Source: Kingdonia uniflora
Lineage: Eukaryota; Streptophyta; Magnoliopsida; Ranunculales; Circaeasteraceae
NCBI GenBank assembly: GCA_014058105.1
Contig: JACGCM010002300.1
Span: forward strand, 1,728,487 to 1,792,486
Length of the DNA stretch: 64,000 nucleotides
Direction: 5' to 3'
Both the position numbers and the translations under genes were made by a program. Of the stretch, positions 1 through 11,184 are shown piece after piece (position 1 is the stretch's first letter; the number at the start of each line of letters is the position of its first letter). Under the pieces are notes generated by a model. That model had not been told where the DNA came from and did not search any database. It saw only the letters and a list, made by a program, of their open reading frames with translations.

Positions 1-571
1 GTGACTTGGCTTGAGTGTAATTCGAGCGCTGGGGCTCGTATATTTGGACCGTGACGCTGGCAAATGTCACATTTGCGTGCGTACTCGATCGCTTGATCTT
101 TCATCTTAGGCCAGAACATTCTTTACGTTAAAGCTCTGCTATCAAGAGATCGTCCTGCGGTATGGTACCCGCATGTGCCTTCGTGTAGATCGTGCAAGAA
201 TTGATGTGCTTCTTTTTCGGATAGGCAGAGGAGGTATGGACCAGCGACTGATATTTTCTAGAGGAGGTTGTCCCGAACAATATATCTTCGGGTATTGTCG
301 ATTAATCTCCGCCGTTCTGTAGGATCCTCTGGGAGTGGGTCATCGAATTTGTTGTGAGGTCCAATGAATCTGATGAAAGGTTGTCTCCAATCACTTCCGA
401 TCTCCTCGTTGCCCCCAATATTAATGACGTTGGATACAGTGGCATTAATGCTGGGGTTAGAAATGACGTTGATTTTTAAATAGCGAGCTTCTGATCAAAG
501 GACCCCGCGAGGTAAGCGAGTGCATCTGAATGTCTATTTTCTCCCCTTGGTAAATGTTCCATAGAAATTGT
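1..571 (-). pseudogene. Element A integrase N-terminal part and upstream linker
   Basis: Minus-strand reading gives the integrase zinc-binding region: a His-x-His-type start (HDLHEGTCGYH) and, further on, a C-x2-C pair in the context KCDICQRHG near 70-95. Before it lies a linker homologous to residues after the archaeal-type RNase H of element C. In-frame stops are visible, for example around 138 and 260. The catalytic core lies to the left of the window. Confidence 0.8.
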
Positions 572-1585
572 CTAAAATTTGATCATTCGTTCGACCACTG
601 CAGCATAGTCAATCATTTTTCCATTGGCTTGATAGATACCCGCGTGATGATTGGCAATCTGTAATGAATCGGTGTAGACAGATAGCTCTGCTACACCCAG
701 TGTGAGTGTCATGTCCAAGCCATGAATTAGTACCTCATATTCTTCTACATTGTTGGTTACTTCGAAATTGAGGTGAATGGATTTTTCGAGCCGATCATTG
801 GAAGGAGTAATAAGAACAATCCCCACTCCTGATCCGGCTGGTCTGACGGAGCCGTCCGTCAGAAGTTGCCAGCCCTTCTTTGTTACAAAATCAGACTTCT
901 CTTCAGGCTGTACTGTGAGTGGTTCATCTTTGTTTTCATCAACATCTTCTTCCCAATAAGGATCATCTACTGGAAAGTCAGCTAGAAAATCTGCTACAGC
1001 CTGACTTTTCTCAGAGTGGCGTAACCCAAAATGAATGTCGTGTTTTCCGAGTGTTACTGACCATTGCTGAATACGTCGAGATTTTTCGCGCTTAGATAAG
1101 ATTTTGCGGAGAGAATAGTTCGTTAATACCCAAACAGCGTGGGATTGGATATACTGTTTCAATTTCTGCAACGTACAAACGAGAGCCATAAGAAGCTTCT
1201 CGATCTTGGTGTATCTTGTTTCAGCAGGGGTCAGAGTCTTGCTGATAAAATAGACTAGATTCTCGGCCTTTTCATCGAGTTGGAGGAGGACAGAGCTGAG
1301 AGAAGTATCTGTGACGGCTAAGTATATTGTTAGCTCTTCTCCATCTGTTGGTGTGCTCATAACTGGTGGTTTACCCAAATGTTGTTTGAGTTCGAGGAAA
1401 GTGGCTTCGCATTTATCTGTACACTCGATCTCGGGATCCTTCTTTGACTTTCCCCGTGATGTACCTTGTTTAAGCAGATTGAATAGAGGTCGGCATCTGT
1501 CTGATGATTTGGACACAAATCTGTTAAGTGCTGCGATCTTCCCGACTAGTTTCTGAACATCCTTTTTTGTCTTTGGTGAAGGCAT
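572..1585 (-). pseudogene. Element A RNase H, then archaeal-type RNase H (pol part)
   Basis: The 337-codon open stretch covers the end of the RT connection, a degraded gypsy RNase H (YFISKTLTPAE, then ADFLADFP) and a second RNase H domain beginning LLTDGS. In the second domain the catalytic acidic residues can be followed as D in LLTDGS, E in VEEYE and D in VYTDS; the last one falls past the end of this ORF. Tat elements are known for this dual RNase H arrangement. The frame is open but the pol polyprotein is broken on both sides, so no functional product is expected. Confidence 0.88.
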
Positions 1586-1609
1586 AACAAAGAGAGCTTG
1601 TATACGTGA

Positions 1610-2440
1610 TGGATCAGCTTCAATTCCTTATTTGCTGATGAGGTGGCCCAAGAATTTCCCGGATTGTACTCCAAACTGGTATTTGTCAGGATTCAAACGC
1701 ATTTTGTAAGCTCGCAAGATCTTAAAAGTTGTTCGTAAATCAGCCAGATGGTCTTCTTTCTTGAAACTCTTGCAAAGCATGTCATCGATGTAAACCTCCA
1801 TTATTTTACCGATCTGATTTTTGAACATTTGCGTCATCAATCTCTGATAGGTAGCTCCGGCATTTTTCAGGCCGAAAGGCATGACCTTATAGCAATACAA
1901 GCCTTGTTCGATGATGAATACAGTCTTGTCTTAATCATCAGGGAAAAGTGGTATCTGATTGTACCCTGATGTAACATCCATCATAAAGAGGAGTTTGTGC
2001 CCTGCCGTTGAATCGAGCAAATGGTTGATGATTGGGAGTGGAAAGCTATCTTTTGGAGTGTGTCGATTCAGATTCGTGAAGTCGACGCAGATTCTGATCT
2101 TACCATTTTTCTTTGGGACTGCGACAATGTTTGAGATCCAGTCCGGGTAAATAGCTTTGCAGATAAAACCGACCTCAATTAATTTGTTAATCTCTTTGTT
2201 TACTTCATCTCGTATTTTTGGTGCTAGAGTTCGTTGTTTTTGCTTCATCAGTTCTGCCTTCTCTTTCAACTCTAGCTTGTGGTACGCCATGGCTGGATCG
2301 ATCCCTGGCATTTCGTGGAACGTCCACGCAAAAATGTCGTGATTATCCGAAAGAAATTGTATGAGACCTGAACGTTCCTTCGCGCTCAAGAGGGTCCCGA
2401 TGTGAGTTCTTCTTTGTGTGCCGTTGATCTCGATATATTC
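1610..2440 (-). pseudogene. Element A reverse transcriptase (broken)
   Basis: Two open pieces, 1931-2389 and 1628-1900, together give the reverse transcriptase: VAVPKKNGKIRICVDFTNLN, the PLPIINHLLDSTAGH block, MPFGLKNAGATYQ, and the active-site box YIDDM. A stop near 1931 separates the two pieces, and another near 1626 separates the RT from the RNase H. The order and residues match element C closely, including the unusual YIDDMLCKS (many gypsy RTs have YIDDMLVKS). Confidence 0.88.
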
Positions 2441-2494
2441 TATTGGTTCGGTGCTTGGCAGCTAATGCTCTGCTGGTACTGAATGATGTAATTG

Positions 2495-4629
2495 TTATGC
2501 TGGAGCTACTGTAGCTGGCTCAGCTTCAATTGTATTATCGCAAGTTCGGGCTAATTTTTGGTTGCCTTTGATTTTGTAGATCCCTCCTTTCCAGTCGAAG
2601 CGCAGCGCTTGATGATATGTGGAGGGAATAACTTTTATGTTATGTAGCCATGGTCGTCCCAGGATGCCCAGGTAATGAGACTTTGTATTGATGACGTAAA
2701 AAACTACGTCAAGTGTGACTGGTCCGGCCATGATGGGAAGTGTAATATTTCCCACGCGTTCTTCCTTGGAACCGTTGAATCTAGAGACGTTGATGTCACT
2801 TGGCTTAACTCTGTCTGCTAAACCCATTTGGTCGATCGTGCTCTGGAATAGTAGTTTGACGCTGCTGCCGGTATCTACCATTATTGTATGTAGAACTATG
2901 TTCTTCATTTTTAACATGATGACGAGAACATCATGATGCGGGAAGTTGACCTGACGTACGTCGCAGTCTTCGAAAGAAATTCTAGGTCGTCGGCTGCTAG
3001 ATTCTGGCAACAAACGAGCTTCTTTATCTACCATTGTTAGATCATGGCATTGTCCAACGCGCCTGCGTTTGGATCTGTTGGAGTGGCTAACTGTCTGAGT
3101 CTCGATGAAGTACATATGTTTTTTCTCATTCACTTCGTCAGTCTGGACGATCGTGATTTCAGTTTTGTAGCTGCCATCTTTGTAACTTTTTACGTCCACA
3201 ATATATTTGAGCATCCGACCATGCAAAAATATACTTAAGAGGAGAAGTTTCAACACGAAACATTGTTCCGTGTGATGATGGTGGATCTTGTGGTGAATGC
3301 AGTACTGTTTTCCTAGTATGGGTTGAAGAGTATTAGCATTTTTGAAGAGCTCATCCTTTTGTAGTAGCGGATATATGTTTGCAATAGTAGTTGTCAACTG
3401 TGGTAAGCGCGGAACTGCTCTCTTTTGTCCTTGGCGTGTTCGATCATCATAGGACTTGAAACGTTTCTTATCGCCTCCATAGTCTTTACTGTTGTTACGA
3501 GTACGTTTTCCGGTATGATCATTGGTGAATAGAGGGATGCGCTGAGGTTTTTGTTTTTCAGTCGTCAATCTTTCGAGGTCGATGAAATTGTTGACCTTTT
3601 CTATCATATCCTCTAATGTCTGCGGCTTGTTGAGGATAAGATGTTCCTTGACTCGTCCATCTATGAGTAAGGCATTGGTGAAAGCAAAGATCGTGATATT
3701 TTTGTCGAGGTTATCGAGCTAGCCCGAATTTTTTTTTGGTAAATGTCTCCAATCTTTCTCCTGGCGCTTGCTTGAGACTAAACAAAGAGTAAAGACTTTC
3801 CTCCTTGTCTTTATTATGCAAATAGATCTTGACGAACAGTTCGCGAAGTTGCTCGAAGGTGAGGATAAATCCTTCATCAAGTGTATGAAACCATCGTAGA
3901 GGCTCACCTTTTAAGCTGGTTGGGAATAGACGACAGAGGATGTGGTTGGAGGAGGAATATAGTCCCAAAGAATCTTGAAATTCTTGGACGTGTTCTACAG
4001 GATCCCCCCCTTCGTATTTCTAAATCGTTGAAGTGCAAAAACTGGTTGATACTTCTTATTCTAGCAACTCCTGTGTGAGTAGACTCTTCTGTAACCTTGC
4101 ATAGTTGCTCCTCCCATTGAGTATTTGAGCATCTAAGAGCTCTTTGATGTGTTTGTCCACTTGTTCTGGAGTGAGGTATTATCGAGACGTGACAGCTCGT
4201 CTTGTTGTTAGTCCTCTTGCAGGATTGTGCTCCCCTGTTGCTTCTCCCATACGGTCATAGACTGCAATTGGAGTTTTTTTCCCTGTTTTGCTCCTCTTGT
4301 GGCTGTAGATCTATTACCGCTCCAGTGGGTAATGATGGATTGATGTGACTCCGAGACAGGACTGGTTCTTGCTGGATCTGAGGAAGTGCGGTATTTCTAC
4401 CTTGATGTCCCAAGCGATCATGGACTGATATTCTCGAGGCGGCGGGCAGAGCGTTCTACTATCTCAGATTTGCTATTATTTGAGCTTGTAGTGCCTTGAT
4501 AGTATCCTGCATGCTGGCGAGCTGCTTCTCCATTCGTCGCTCGATTTTTGTCTGCACAGCCGTTCGTAGATCCGTCACTCCTTCAGCAGCGTCAGACAGG
4601 GAGTGGTGTGATTTGTCTTGATTTGCCAT
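2495..4629 (-). pseudogene. Element A gag and aspartic protease (broken)
   Basis: The gag start codon is near 4629 (MANQDKS). The amphipathic, Gln-rich N-terminus ends at a stop near 4459. The capsid-like domain (FPTSLKGEPLRWFHTLDE) is seen in 3711-3968, in two competing frames that indicate a frameshift. The 370-codon piece 2495-3607 holds the gag C-terminus with a C-x2-H...H-x4-C knuckle-like motif (YCIHHKIHHHHTEQC) and the protease, with an intact active-site MVDTGSS and the later ILGRPWLH block. The order gag-protease-RT is standard for Ty3/gypsy. It is inactive because of stops between the pieces. Confidence 0.86.
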
Positions 4630-4706
4630 TTTTGAAAGATAAATGTGGTGAAAAATTGAATTGGAGAACACTTAGTGTAATCTCCATTCCCACAGACGGC
4701 GCCAAA

Positions 4707-5158
4707 TACAATAGCCTATTTTCGTATTGCACGAAGATAGCGCTTTACACCATCGAAATCTAGGATGTTTAGTTATGAATGAAAAATTAACAATACTAGA
4801 TTTAGCGTGGAAAACCCTTGAATGGGTTAAAAACCACGACCTCTCCTGAGAATTTTAGAAAGAAAGAGAGGTATATTTAGACTGTAGCGCGAAGTCACAG
4901 GGTGCTTTGATATCTTCGAACTGTTGATGAAGATGCGATCTCTAATAGTGCTCGCGTGTATTCAAACTATTGATAAGTGGAGGAGTATCTTTTGTAGCGC
5001 GATGTTATTTGATGTTTTGTCATCCCTGAGCTGTAGATGAGGAAGTCTGTATTACGATCTCCTTACTTTTAGTCCTTGATTGGTTATTAGTATGTTTATT
5101 CGAGTTATGTGAGTTCGAATATCGGACTCAGTACGGGGATTAAAAATAATCTCTCACA
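4707..5158 (-). repeat. 5' LTR of element A with adjacent primer-binding site
   Basis: On the minus strand the LTR begins TGTGAGAG at 5158 and ends ...GGCTATTGTA at 4707. The primer-binding site TTTGGCGCCGTCTGTGGGAA follows directly on the inner side (about 4687-4706). The LTR aligns to the LTRs of C at both ends but lacks about 300 bp in the middle. The first bases of the binding site match the 3' end of a tRNA ending in CGGCGCCA; which tRNA is not settled here. Confidence 0.9.
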
Positions 5159-5381
5159 TCTTCGAAGAGACCTTTTCTAACATCTCTCGCTCTTTGTAAT
5201 AGCTAGCAATCTATAAACATCTCTCTTTTTCTAAAATCCTCAGGGGAGGTCATGGTTTTTAACCCATTTAAGGGTTTTCCATGCTAAATCTCACGTTAAT
5301 TACTTTCAGTTCTTAACTAACATTCTATATTTTAAGAGTGTAAGGCACTATCATCGTCCAATACGAAAATAGGCTATTACA
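5159..5381 (+). repeat. Left LTR of element B (5'-truncated by A)
   Basis: This matches 8100-8325 nearly base for base and shares its U5 half with the LTRs of A and C (GGTTTTTAACCCATT..., ...CAATACGAAAATAGGCTATTACA). Its U3 differs from C. The 5' few bases are missing at the junction with A. Confidence 0.85.
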
Positions 5382-5459
5382 TTTGGCGCCGTCCGTGGGA
5401 ACGAAGCACTCACTCATCGTTCTCCGATCCAGTTGTTATTTACTTTTACTCTTTGACGA

Positions 5460-6800
5460 ATGGCAAATTCAGATCATAACATACAAAGAGACTTCACCAC
5501 CTCTCTCTCTCTCTCTCTCTCCCTCTCTCTCTCTTTCTCTATCTCTCTTAAAGCACAGAGACGAAGATGAGGACCTCAACGTTCAGATCTACCGCAACAA
5601 TGTTCTTCGACGAAGCTCGTAAACGACGACAACGCCGAATCAATAACAGACTCAACAAAAAAACAAGTTCAAACAAATCGAATACCAACAAACGCTGATT
5701 GCAACAGTTACAGATTACAGATCGAATACCTACACCCACAATGCAATTTACAGATCAATATATATACTCGACCACCGCTCGCATGAAGAACTCCCAATTT
5801 CAGTAATAGGGCAAATTCAACAAGGGCAGGCGCAACATATTTCATTTGGGGTGAATCAGAAGTTCACTACAATAGTTCATGTTCCCACCTCTAATCAATC
5901 CGCATCTCCTCCATTGGTTGTGAGGTCTTGTCCGGTTTATTCTCTGGCAACCGAAGGATTGCAATAACAGGTAGCAAAGTGAGTTCAATAATATAATCGT
6001 TACAATAATAGCAGCTGCATAGGCTACAATCTTTCGGTATATACCTTTGTTTGTCGTTAAAGCGACAACGGCAATAGCCATGGAAGGCGAACAGACTACT
6101 GCCCCTGCTAGCAATTGCTAGCAATTGCGTACAAATCCTGAGAGACAAACAAGAACTTGCCGATACTCAGAAGGAACTAGCTAAAAACTTGCCAAGAAAA
6201 GATCATCTTCAGGGGGCGATGTACAACAAAAAGAAGAGATAACATAACCCATCTCCAATCAACAATCAATAATTAACGTTCTTCGTTCACTCGAACTCGA
6301 CAGAAAGCCTCTTTAAATCGAACTTGAGAGGCGAACTGATGAAGGATGTATTATCCAATTCAAACCCAAACTATTCATACCCACAATTCGAGATATCGAG
6401 CTGGAACAACAAATCTTTGTATGCAAAGAATAAAGAAGTTCGCAAATCCACTTAGAAACAGGTTTGAATTAGGTCAAACCCCTCAATGACAGGTCTTAAA
6501 TCAACCTCAATGATGAGGTCTTTCACTCACTCTCTGAGAACCGAGCTCTACCTTAACAATAAGATCAATGACAACAAGATCAACATGAATGATTGATCGA
6601 AAGTGGTGACCCTTCTGGTAAAATGCGAACTGATAATAAGAGGACGATAAGAAGCTCTCCAAAGAAATGGCTCTCTATCTATAAATGATTTTTACAATTA
6701 GGCCCATTTATCTTAATTGGGCTATCCTGGGTGATCGAGAATCTACTTTTACAAACATTTCGACTACCGACATTTATCGTGAAATCTGTATTATCACAGA
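5460..6800 (+). pseudogene. Element B internal region with gag start remnant
   Basis: An ATG at 5460 starts MANSDHNIQRD, matching the MANQDKS gag start of A and C. The frame then runs into a CT microsatellite (about 5502-5550) that encodes a Ser/Leu run. Past it, short Gln- and Asn-rich plus-strand pieces with stops follow (for example IQQGQAQHISFGV near 5815), which may be gag remnants. A minus-strand ORF (5842-6114) has a hydrophobic run, but it lies opposite the Gln/Asn-rich reading and is probably a shadow. No other domain is recognised. Confidence 0.5.
5502..5550. repeat. CT microsatellite
   Basis: About 48 bp of CT repeats with a few CC and TTT interruptions, directly after the gag-like start of element B. 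Confidence 0.9.
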
Positions 6801-6814
6801 CAACACTATTAAGG

Positions 6815-7215
6815 TGATTACAACTTATTCAAGCTATACTCGGGGCGATCACGATCTTTTCAACAAACATTATTAAGGCGCTCGTGGTCGAGGTACTCGA
6901 GGCGATTACAACTTATTCAAGCTATACTCGGGGCGAGCCCGATCTTTTCAACAAACATTATTAAGGCGCTCGAGGTCGAGGTATTCGAGGAAATTACAAC
7001 TTATTCAAGTTATACTCGGGGCGAGCCCGATCTTTTTAACAAACATTATTAAGGCGCTCAAGGTCGAGGTACTCGAGGTGATTACAACTTATTCAAGCTA
7101 TACTCGGGGCGAGCCCGATATTTTCAACAACATTATTAAGGCGCTCGAGGTCAAGGTACTTGAGGCAATTACAACTTATTCATACTCATACTCGGGGCGA
7201 TCCCGACTTCAGATT
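6815..7215 (+). repeat. 88-bp tandem array in element B
   Basis: ATTACAACTTATTCAAG recurs at 6817, 6905, 6993, 7081 and 7168, giving a period of 88 bp (87 for the last, from a single-base loss). Each unit also carries TACTCGGGGCGAGCCCGAT and AAGGCGCTCGAGGTCGAGGT. About four and a half copies are present. It sits in the 3' part of element B, where Tat-type elements often carry tandem repeats. Confidence 0.95.
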
Positions 7216-7399
7216 CAGACACAACGCTCATCTTCAGCTTCAGACACAACAGACTGAATGTCAATCGACGTAACTCATACCCATACTCGGGGCGAGCTCG
7301 ACCAACATCTTACAGGTCGGTTATCGGTTCATCCAATTCGACCAAATAGAAGACATTCTACAAATCTAAAAATTGTCGCCTGGATACAACCAGCCCAGC

Positions 7400-7870
7400 T
7401 CTACATACTATATTTCTCATTATGGTCGCTTATTGATACGCTCAATTTAACCTGTAACTGAGACCTGCAACATAGCTTTTCCAGTATTCACGCTCTCCCA
7501 ATGGTTGCTTATTGCTTTGCTCAATTTGGCCTGGCCGAGACTTGTCATACAGCTATTTCAAGATCAAGATTTCTCATTACGGTCGCTTATTGATATGCTC
7601 AATTCGACCTGTAACTGAGACCTACAACATAACTCTTCCAGTATATACGCTCTCCCGAGGGTCGCTTATTGCTTTGTTCAATTCGACCTGGCCGAGACTC
7701 GTCATACAGCTATTTCAAGATCATGATTTCTCATTACAGTCGCTTATTGATATGCTCAATTCGGCCTGTAACTGATACCTACAACATTTCTATTTCAACA
7801 ATCAAACATCTCTTAATAGTTCGTTATTGACTTGTTCAATTCGACCTATACACAAGAGAATTCAACATCA
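7400..7870 (+). repeat. 157-bp tandem array in element B
   Basis: CGCTTATTGATA begins at 7427, 7584 and 7741, an exact 157-bp period. Units contain CTCAATTCGACCTGTAACTG, GACCTACAACATA and ATACGCTCTCCCGAGGGTCGC. The same building blocks (GCTTATTGA, CAATTCGA, ATACGCTCTCCGAGGATC) occur in the 146-bp array of element C at 30170-30870, so the arrays share an origin. Confidence 0.93.
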
Positions 7871-7879
7871 CTACAATCA

Positions 7880-8085
7880 TACATTCTAACATACTATCAT
7901 ACATTCTAAATCATACATTATCATCCATTCTACTATACTATCATACATTCTAAAATCATACATTATCATCTATTCTACTACACTATCATACATTCTAAAT
8001 CATACATTATCATCCATTCTACTACATTATCATACATTCTAATACATTATCATCTATTCTACTACATTATCATACATTCTCTTAC
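7880..8085. repeat. AT-rich minisatellite of about 51 bp
   Basis: Variants of CATACATTCTAAATCATAC and ATTATCATCCATTCTACTAC repeat about four times with small length changes, just before the right LTR of B. Confidence 0.88.
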
Positions 8086-8086
8086 A

Positions 8087-8325
8087 TGTCTCGGAGACAT
8101 CTTCGAAGAGACCTTTTCTAACATCTCTCTCTCTTTGTAATAGCTAGCAATCTATAAACATCTCTCTTCTTCTAAAATCCTCAGGGGATGTCATGGTTTT
8201 TAACCCATTCAAGGGTTTTCCACGCTAAATCTCGCGTTAATTACTTTTAGTTCTTAACTAACATTCTATATTTCAAGGGTGTAAGGCACTATCTTCGTCC
8301 AATACGAAAATAAGCTATTATTACA
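8087..8325 (+). repeat. Right LTR of element B
   Basis: It is a copy of 5159-5381 extended on the 5' side. A plausible start is TGTCTCGGAGACATC at 8087, but no clear polypurine tract precedes it and the left copy is truncated, so the 5' limit is uncertain. It ends ...GCTATTATTACA at 8325. Confidence 0.75.
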
Positions 8326-8330
8326 CTATG

Positions 8331-8541
8331 CATTTCCTAGTTCCCAGATATTGTTCTTATTTCCATTTAGCTGTATGCATCAACAAATTTAGGAGTGAAG
8401 ATTTGTGATGGTGGAGGAAACTAAAATGTACAAGTCATAATAAGAACATCTTGATTGCTCAAAAGCATATGTTGGTGTCGTGATTATAATTATCAAATTG
8501 ATGATCCCATACACATAATTGTTTTATTTATGCAGCTTATC
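8331..8541. other. No gene seen between elements B and E
   Basis: About 210 bp of AT-rich sequence without coding or repeat signal that I can recognise. Confidence 0.6.
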
Positions 8542-8546
8542 TTCAG

Positions 8547-9377
8547 TGTCACGGCCGACTCGAGGGCAACTCTACAGTGCCCAGAGCACAATGGAATATG
8601 AGGCCATGCAGCGTGCATGCACGTGTGGCCATCATGCACAAACCTTATTCACTAGGCGCGACAATGCCTACAAAATATACTTACGGATGCTAGAGCGACA
8701 TCAGGATCATCTTAGATACTCGTGAGGGGTCATCAAATATGTATTCGGAATAGGCGACAACGCTGAAGGTTCCATCAATAATTACTACAACATAATCACT
8801 CGTGACTGGGTATGAGGTACGAATAGCACACCTGTCCTAGCAGCGGATCAGGGTAGCTCAATATGTTGGGTTCCTGATATATAAAAGGGGGACAAGTATG
8901 GACTAGCTGGATGGGAGGCAACTCGAGTAGCCTAATTCATTTATAAGGGGTGGTGCGTCTCGATTGGCTCGTGGGGCATAGTGGGGGCATAACGAGTCCA
9001 CGTTTAACCCTACCTGAAAAAGTGGTCTGCATTCCAAGGCAATATCTCCTGGCATTTCCTATGCCAAGGAGAACTCATGAACATCCCTTGTGGATATATA
9101 GTCCATAAGCTCCAAGATGACCAATCTATAAAACTTATTTTGTCATGGGGAGGTTTGGAGCAACTTCTTTCTTAATATAACTACTAAATAAATAGTTTGT
9201 TTCCAAAAGGAAACATCAAAAGTGAAGAGAAAGCGTACTAGCATTTCTCGCCTCCTTAACCAATTCTATTTTTAATGAAACTTGGAGTGTAGCTATATTA
9301 AGATATAAATAACATATATCCAAGGTCAGAACTCAAACGCTCAGGTATATTTGTTTGGCGTTCGTTGGGACGTGATA
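8547..9377 (-). repeat. 3' LTR of element E (left copy)
   Basis: It starts TGTCACGGCCGACTCGAG on the plus strand and ends ...GTTGGGACGTGATA. It aligns along its length with 15379-16188 and with the reverse complement of the solo LTR at 17586-18407. It shows the most decay at the inner end. Confidence 0.88.
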
Positions 9378-9865
9378 CCTTCTCGCACTTAATAACCTCG
9401 ACATCCTTGTCGAGAAATTTTCTTCAACACGGCTCTGTAAGGATTCAATCTTTTGCATCTTCAAGACAGTAATACTCTCCCGCACTCAGTTCAGAGTACT
9501 GTACATTCTTCTGCACTGGCAGAAACTGAACTAAATGCTAGTCTTGATGCTGACAACTGTGGTCTTCACAACAAATCCTTGATCTTTGGCCTTTCAAACT
9601 GGAGTGCTTCAGTGACTGGAGCTTCATTCAAACTTTAGAGTTTTCCTGTTCTTTTGGATACTGTCCTGTGGCCTTAGCCTTCTGATATGTGTATAGGCAG
9701 TACATCTAGCATTGCACCCTCTGAAACGTGCTGCAACCTGTTACAAATCGCATTCTCCCCTGACAAATTAGGAATGTTGTTTATCTCGACCAACCTGACA
9801 TCTCCTTCGGACATCCGGATGTGGATATCTTCAATCTTGTCTGAGAGGTGCGGTTCCTTCTGAGT
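9378..9865. other. Element E internal sequence, 3' part
   Basis: About 490 bp between the 3' LTR of E and the insertion of F. No recognised coding domain in either strand. A weak purine tract next to the LTR (GAGAAGGT on the minus strand) could be the polypurine tract. Confidence 0.55.
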
Positions 9866-9870
9866 CACAC

Positions 9871-10336
9871 TAATCCATAATACGATTGAGAAGCTTTTAG
9901 TTAGTAGATAAAACACGAAGAACACCAATTGGGAAAAATAAAGCTTCAATTGCTTAAAAAAAATAAAGTAGATTACAATGAATCACTTCAAAACCCTAGG
10001 CTTCTCTCAAAACTCTTTCAGATCTAACCTCTTAAAAAACGATAACCTAAGTCCCATTTATATAGAGGGAACTTGAAATTACAAAATAGAACGCATCTCG
10101 AGGTAAAACAATGCCTAAGAATCAAAACACCGCCAGAGTCGTTCGAACGACTTTACGACTAATTGGTCTAAAATCTTAGAAATTTGCCTGGTCGTTCGAA
10201 CGAAACCCAACTCGTTCGAACGAAATATGCCTTTGGACCAAAATTTTAGAGGACATGACAACTCGTTCGAACGACACTAAACTTCATTCGAACGACTTTT
10301 ACAAATCTTTAAATAACTCTAGATCATCCAGGATCA
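9871..10336 (-). repeat. 3' LTR of element F with palindrome cluster
   Basis: 466 bp. It carries five copies or near copies of the 12-bp palindrome TCGTTCGAACGA between about 10138 and 10300. It pairs with 12576-13059. Confidence 0.92.
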
Positions 10337-10338
10337 TG

Positions 10339-11172
10339 GCTCCTCCCTTTAGGAACCTTGAACTCATGCTCAAGCTGGAACTGGTGATGTGGTAATGCGG
10401 CGCTGCTCATTATCCTGCTGTACCACTTCGACGTACGAGGTAGCTGACCCTTCTTCCCAACACGAAACGACTCAAAACGAATACATGTCTTATCGGGCAG
10501 CAACTTTCGGCAAAGCACACTACGCCCTTGAGGAGCATCATATTCTGCAACATATCCTGACGTAACAAAAGGCTGTATCTGCATAAAAACCAACATAGCG
10601 GAAGAACTTGGTAATGGGGGTCGAGATAATCTATCAACCAATTTGTTATCCACTCCCTTCTTATACTGTATAATCAGGGGAAATTGTTGGAGATACGACA
10701 ACCCCTTCATCTGGCGAGTTTACTGTAGCTTGGACTGTGTAGTAAAAAACTATAACAGTTTGTGATCAGTATGTACCACAACCTCCTCTTGCAACTTCCC
10801 CATATCGGTTTGTTGCTTCAAAAATGTTGTCATAGGAGACAACACTTGAGCCAACATGCCCTTTTAAACCGGTCGAACCAATAACACAAACTTACCGCTC
10901 GCATTAACCAATCGCTTCACCTGAGTCGCCATTACCAAATTTGACGTAGTGACATGCTCGTTACAAGCATTGATATGGAACTCATTTCCCTCCTTTACAA
11001 GACGATACTTGCGAGCTCTACGGTAATGAATCGTATTTCGGTCCCAAAGATAATGGCTACCCAAGATGGCCTGACTCATATCTAAAGGAACCACCTCACA
11101 TGTCAGCTCATCAATAAACTTATCAGAAATTGCAAACCTGAAAGTACATTGCTTCGTGATCATCAAATCCAC
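10339..11172 (-). pseudogene. Element F protease end and pol remnant
   Basis: 10864-11172 continues the retroviral-type protease and its downstream region. A junction near 10710-10864 then jumps to the end of RNase H (HTDHKLL, then LQQFPLIIQYKKGVDNKLVDRLSRPP-like residues, which I cite only by position 10630-10700). The RT and most of RNase H are deleted. The piece ending at 10324 (QFQLEHEFKVPKG) may be the last part of a chromovirus-type pol, but this is a weak resemblance. Stops lie in the junction. Confidence 0.72.
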
Positions 11173-11184
11173 ATCTTTCTGAAT

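Larger units (their letters stand above)
1..5158 (-). mobile_element. Element A: Ty3/gypsy (Tat-type) retrotransposon, minus strand, left part outside window
   Basis: Read on the minus strand, this stretch runs LTR (5158 to 4707), primer-binding site, gag, protease, reverse transcriptase, RNase H, archaeal-type RNase H and the start of integrase, where the window begins. The second RNase H after the usual one is the hallmark of the Tat lineage. The element matches C (23789-38385) part by part but its LTR is shorter (452 versus about 745 bp), with a middle block missing. The LTR starts TGTGAGAG at 5158 and abuts sequence homologous to the LTR of B, so A looks inserted into B. Several in-frame stops and frame changes show it is inactive. 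Confidence 0.93.
5159..8325 (+). mobile_element. Element B: non-autonomous Tat-related LTR element
   Basis: A partial left LTR (5159-5381), a primer-binding site (5382-5400, TTTGGCGCCGTCCGTGGGA), an internal part without any pol domain, and a right LTR ending at 8325 define B. The two LTR copies match from ACATCTTCGAAGAG to the ...TTACA end. The left copy loses its first bases where element A ends, which fits A having inserted there. The internal part keeps the gag start region and three tandem arrays. No RT, RNase H or integrase is seen, so B would depend on proteins from relatives such as A or C. Confidence 0.82.

Noticed and set aside
5842..6148. Minus-strand ORFs with a hydrophobic, membrane-like run in element B
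   Set aside because: They lie opposite Gln/Asn-rich plus-strand readings, which reverse to hydrophobic residues; no start context or homology supports them.
7860..8090. Possible CRISPR-like array
   Set aside because: The units are degenerate, AT-rich and without constant repeats and unique spacers; it is a minisatellite in a plant element.
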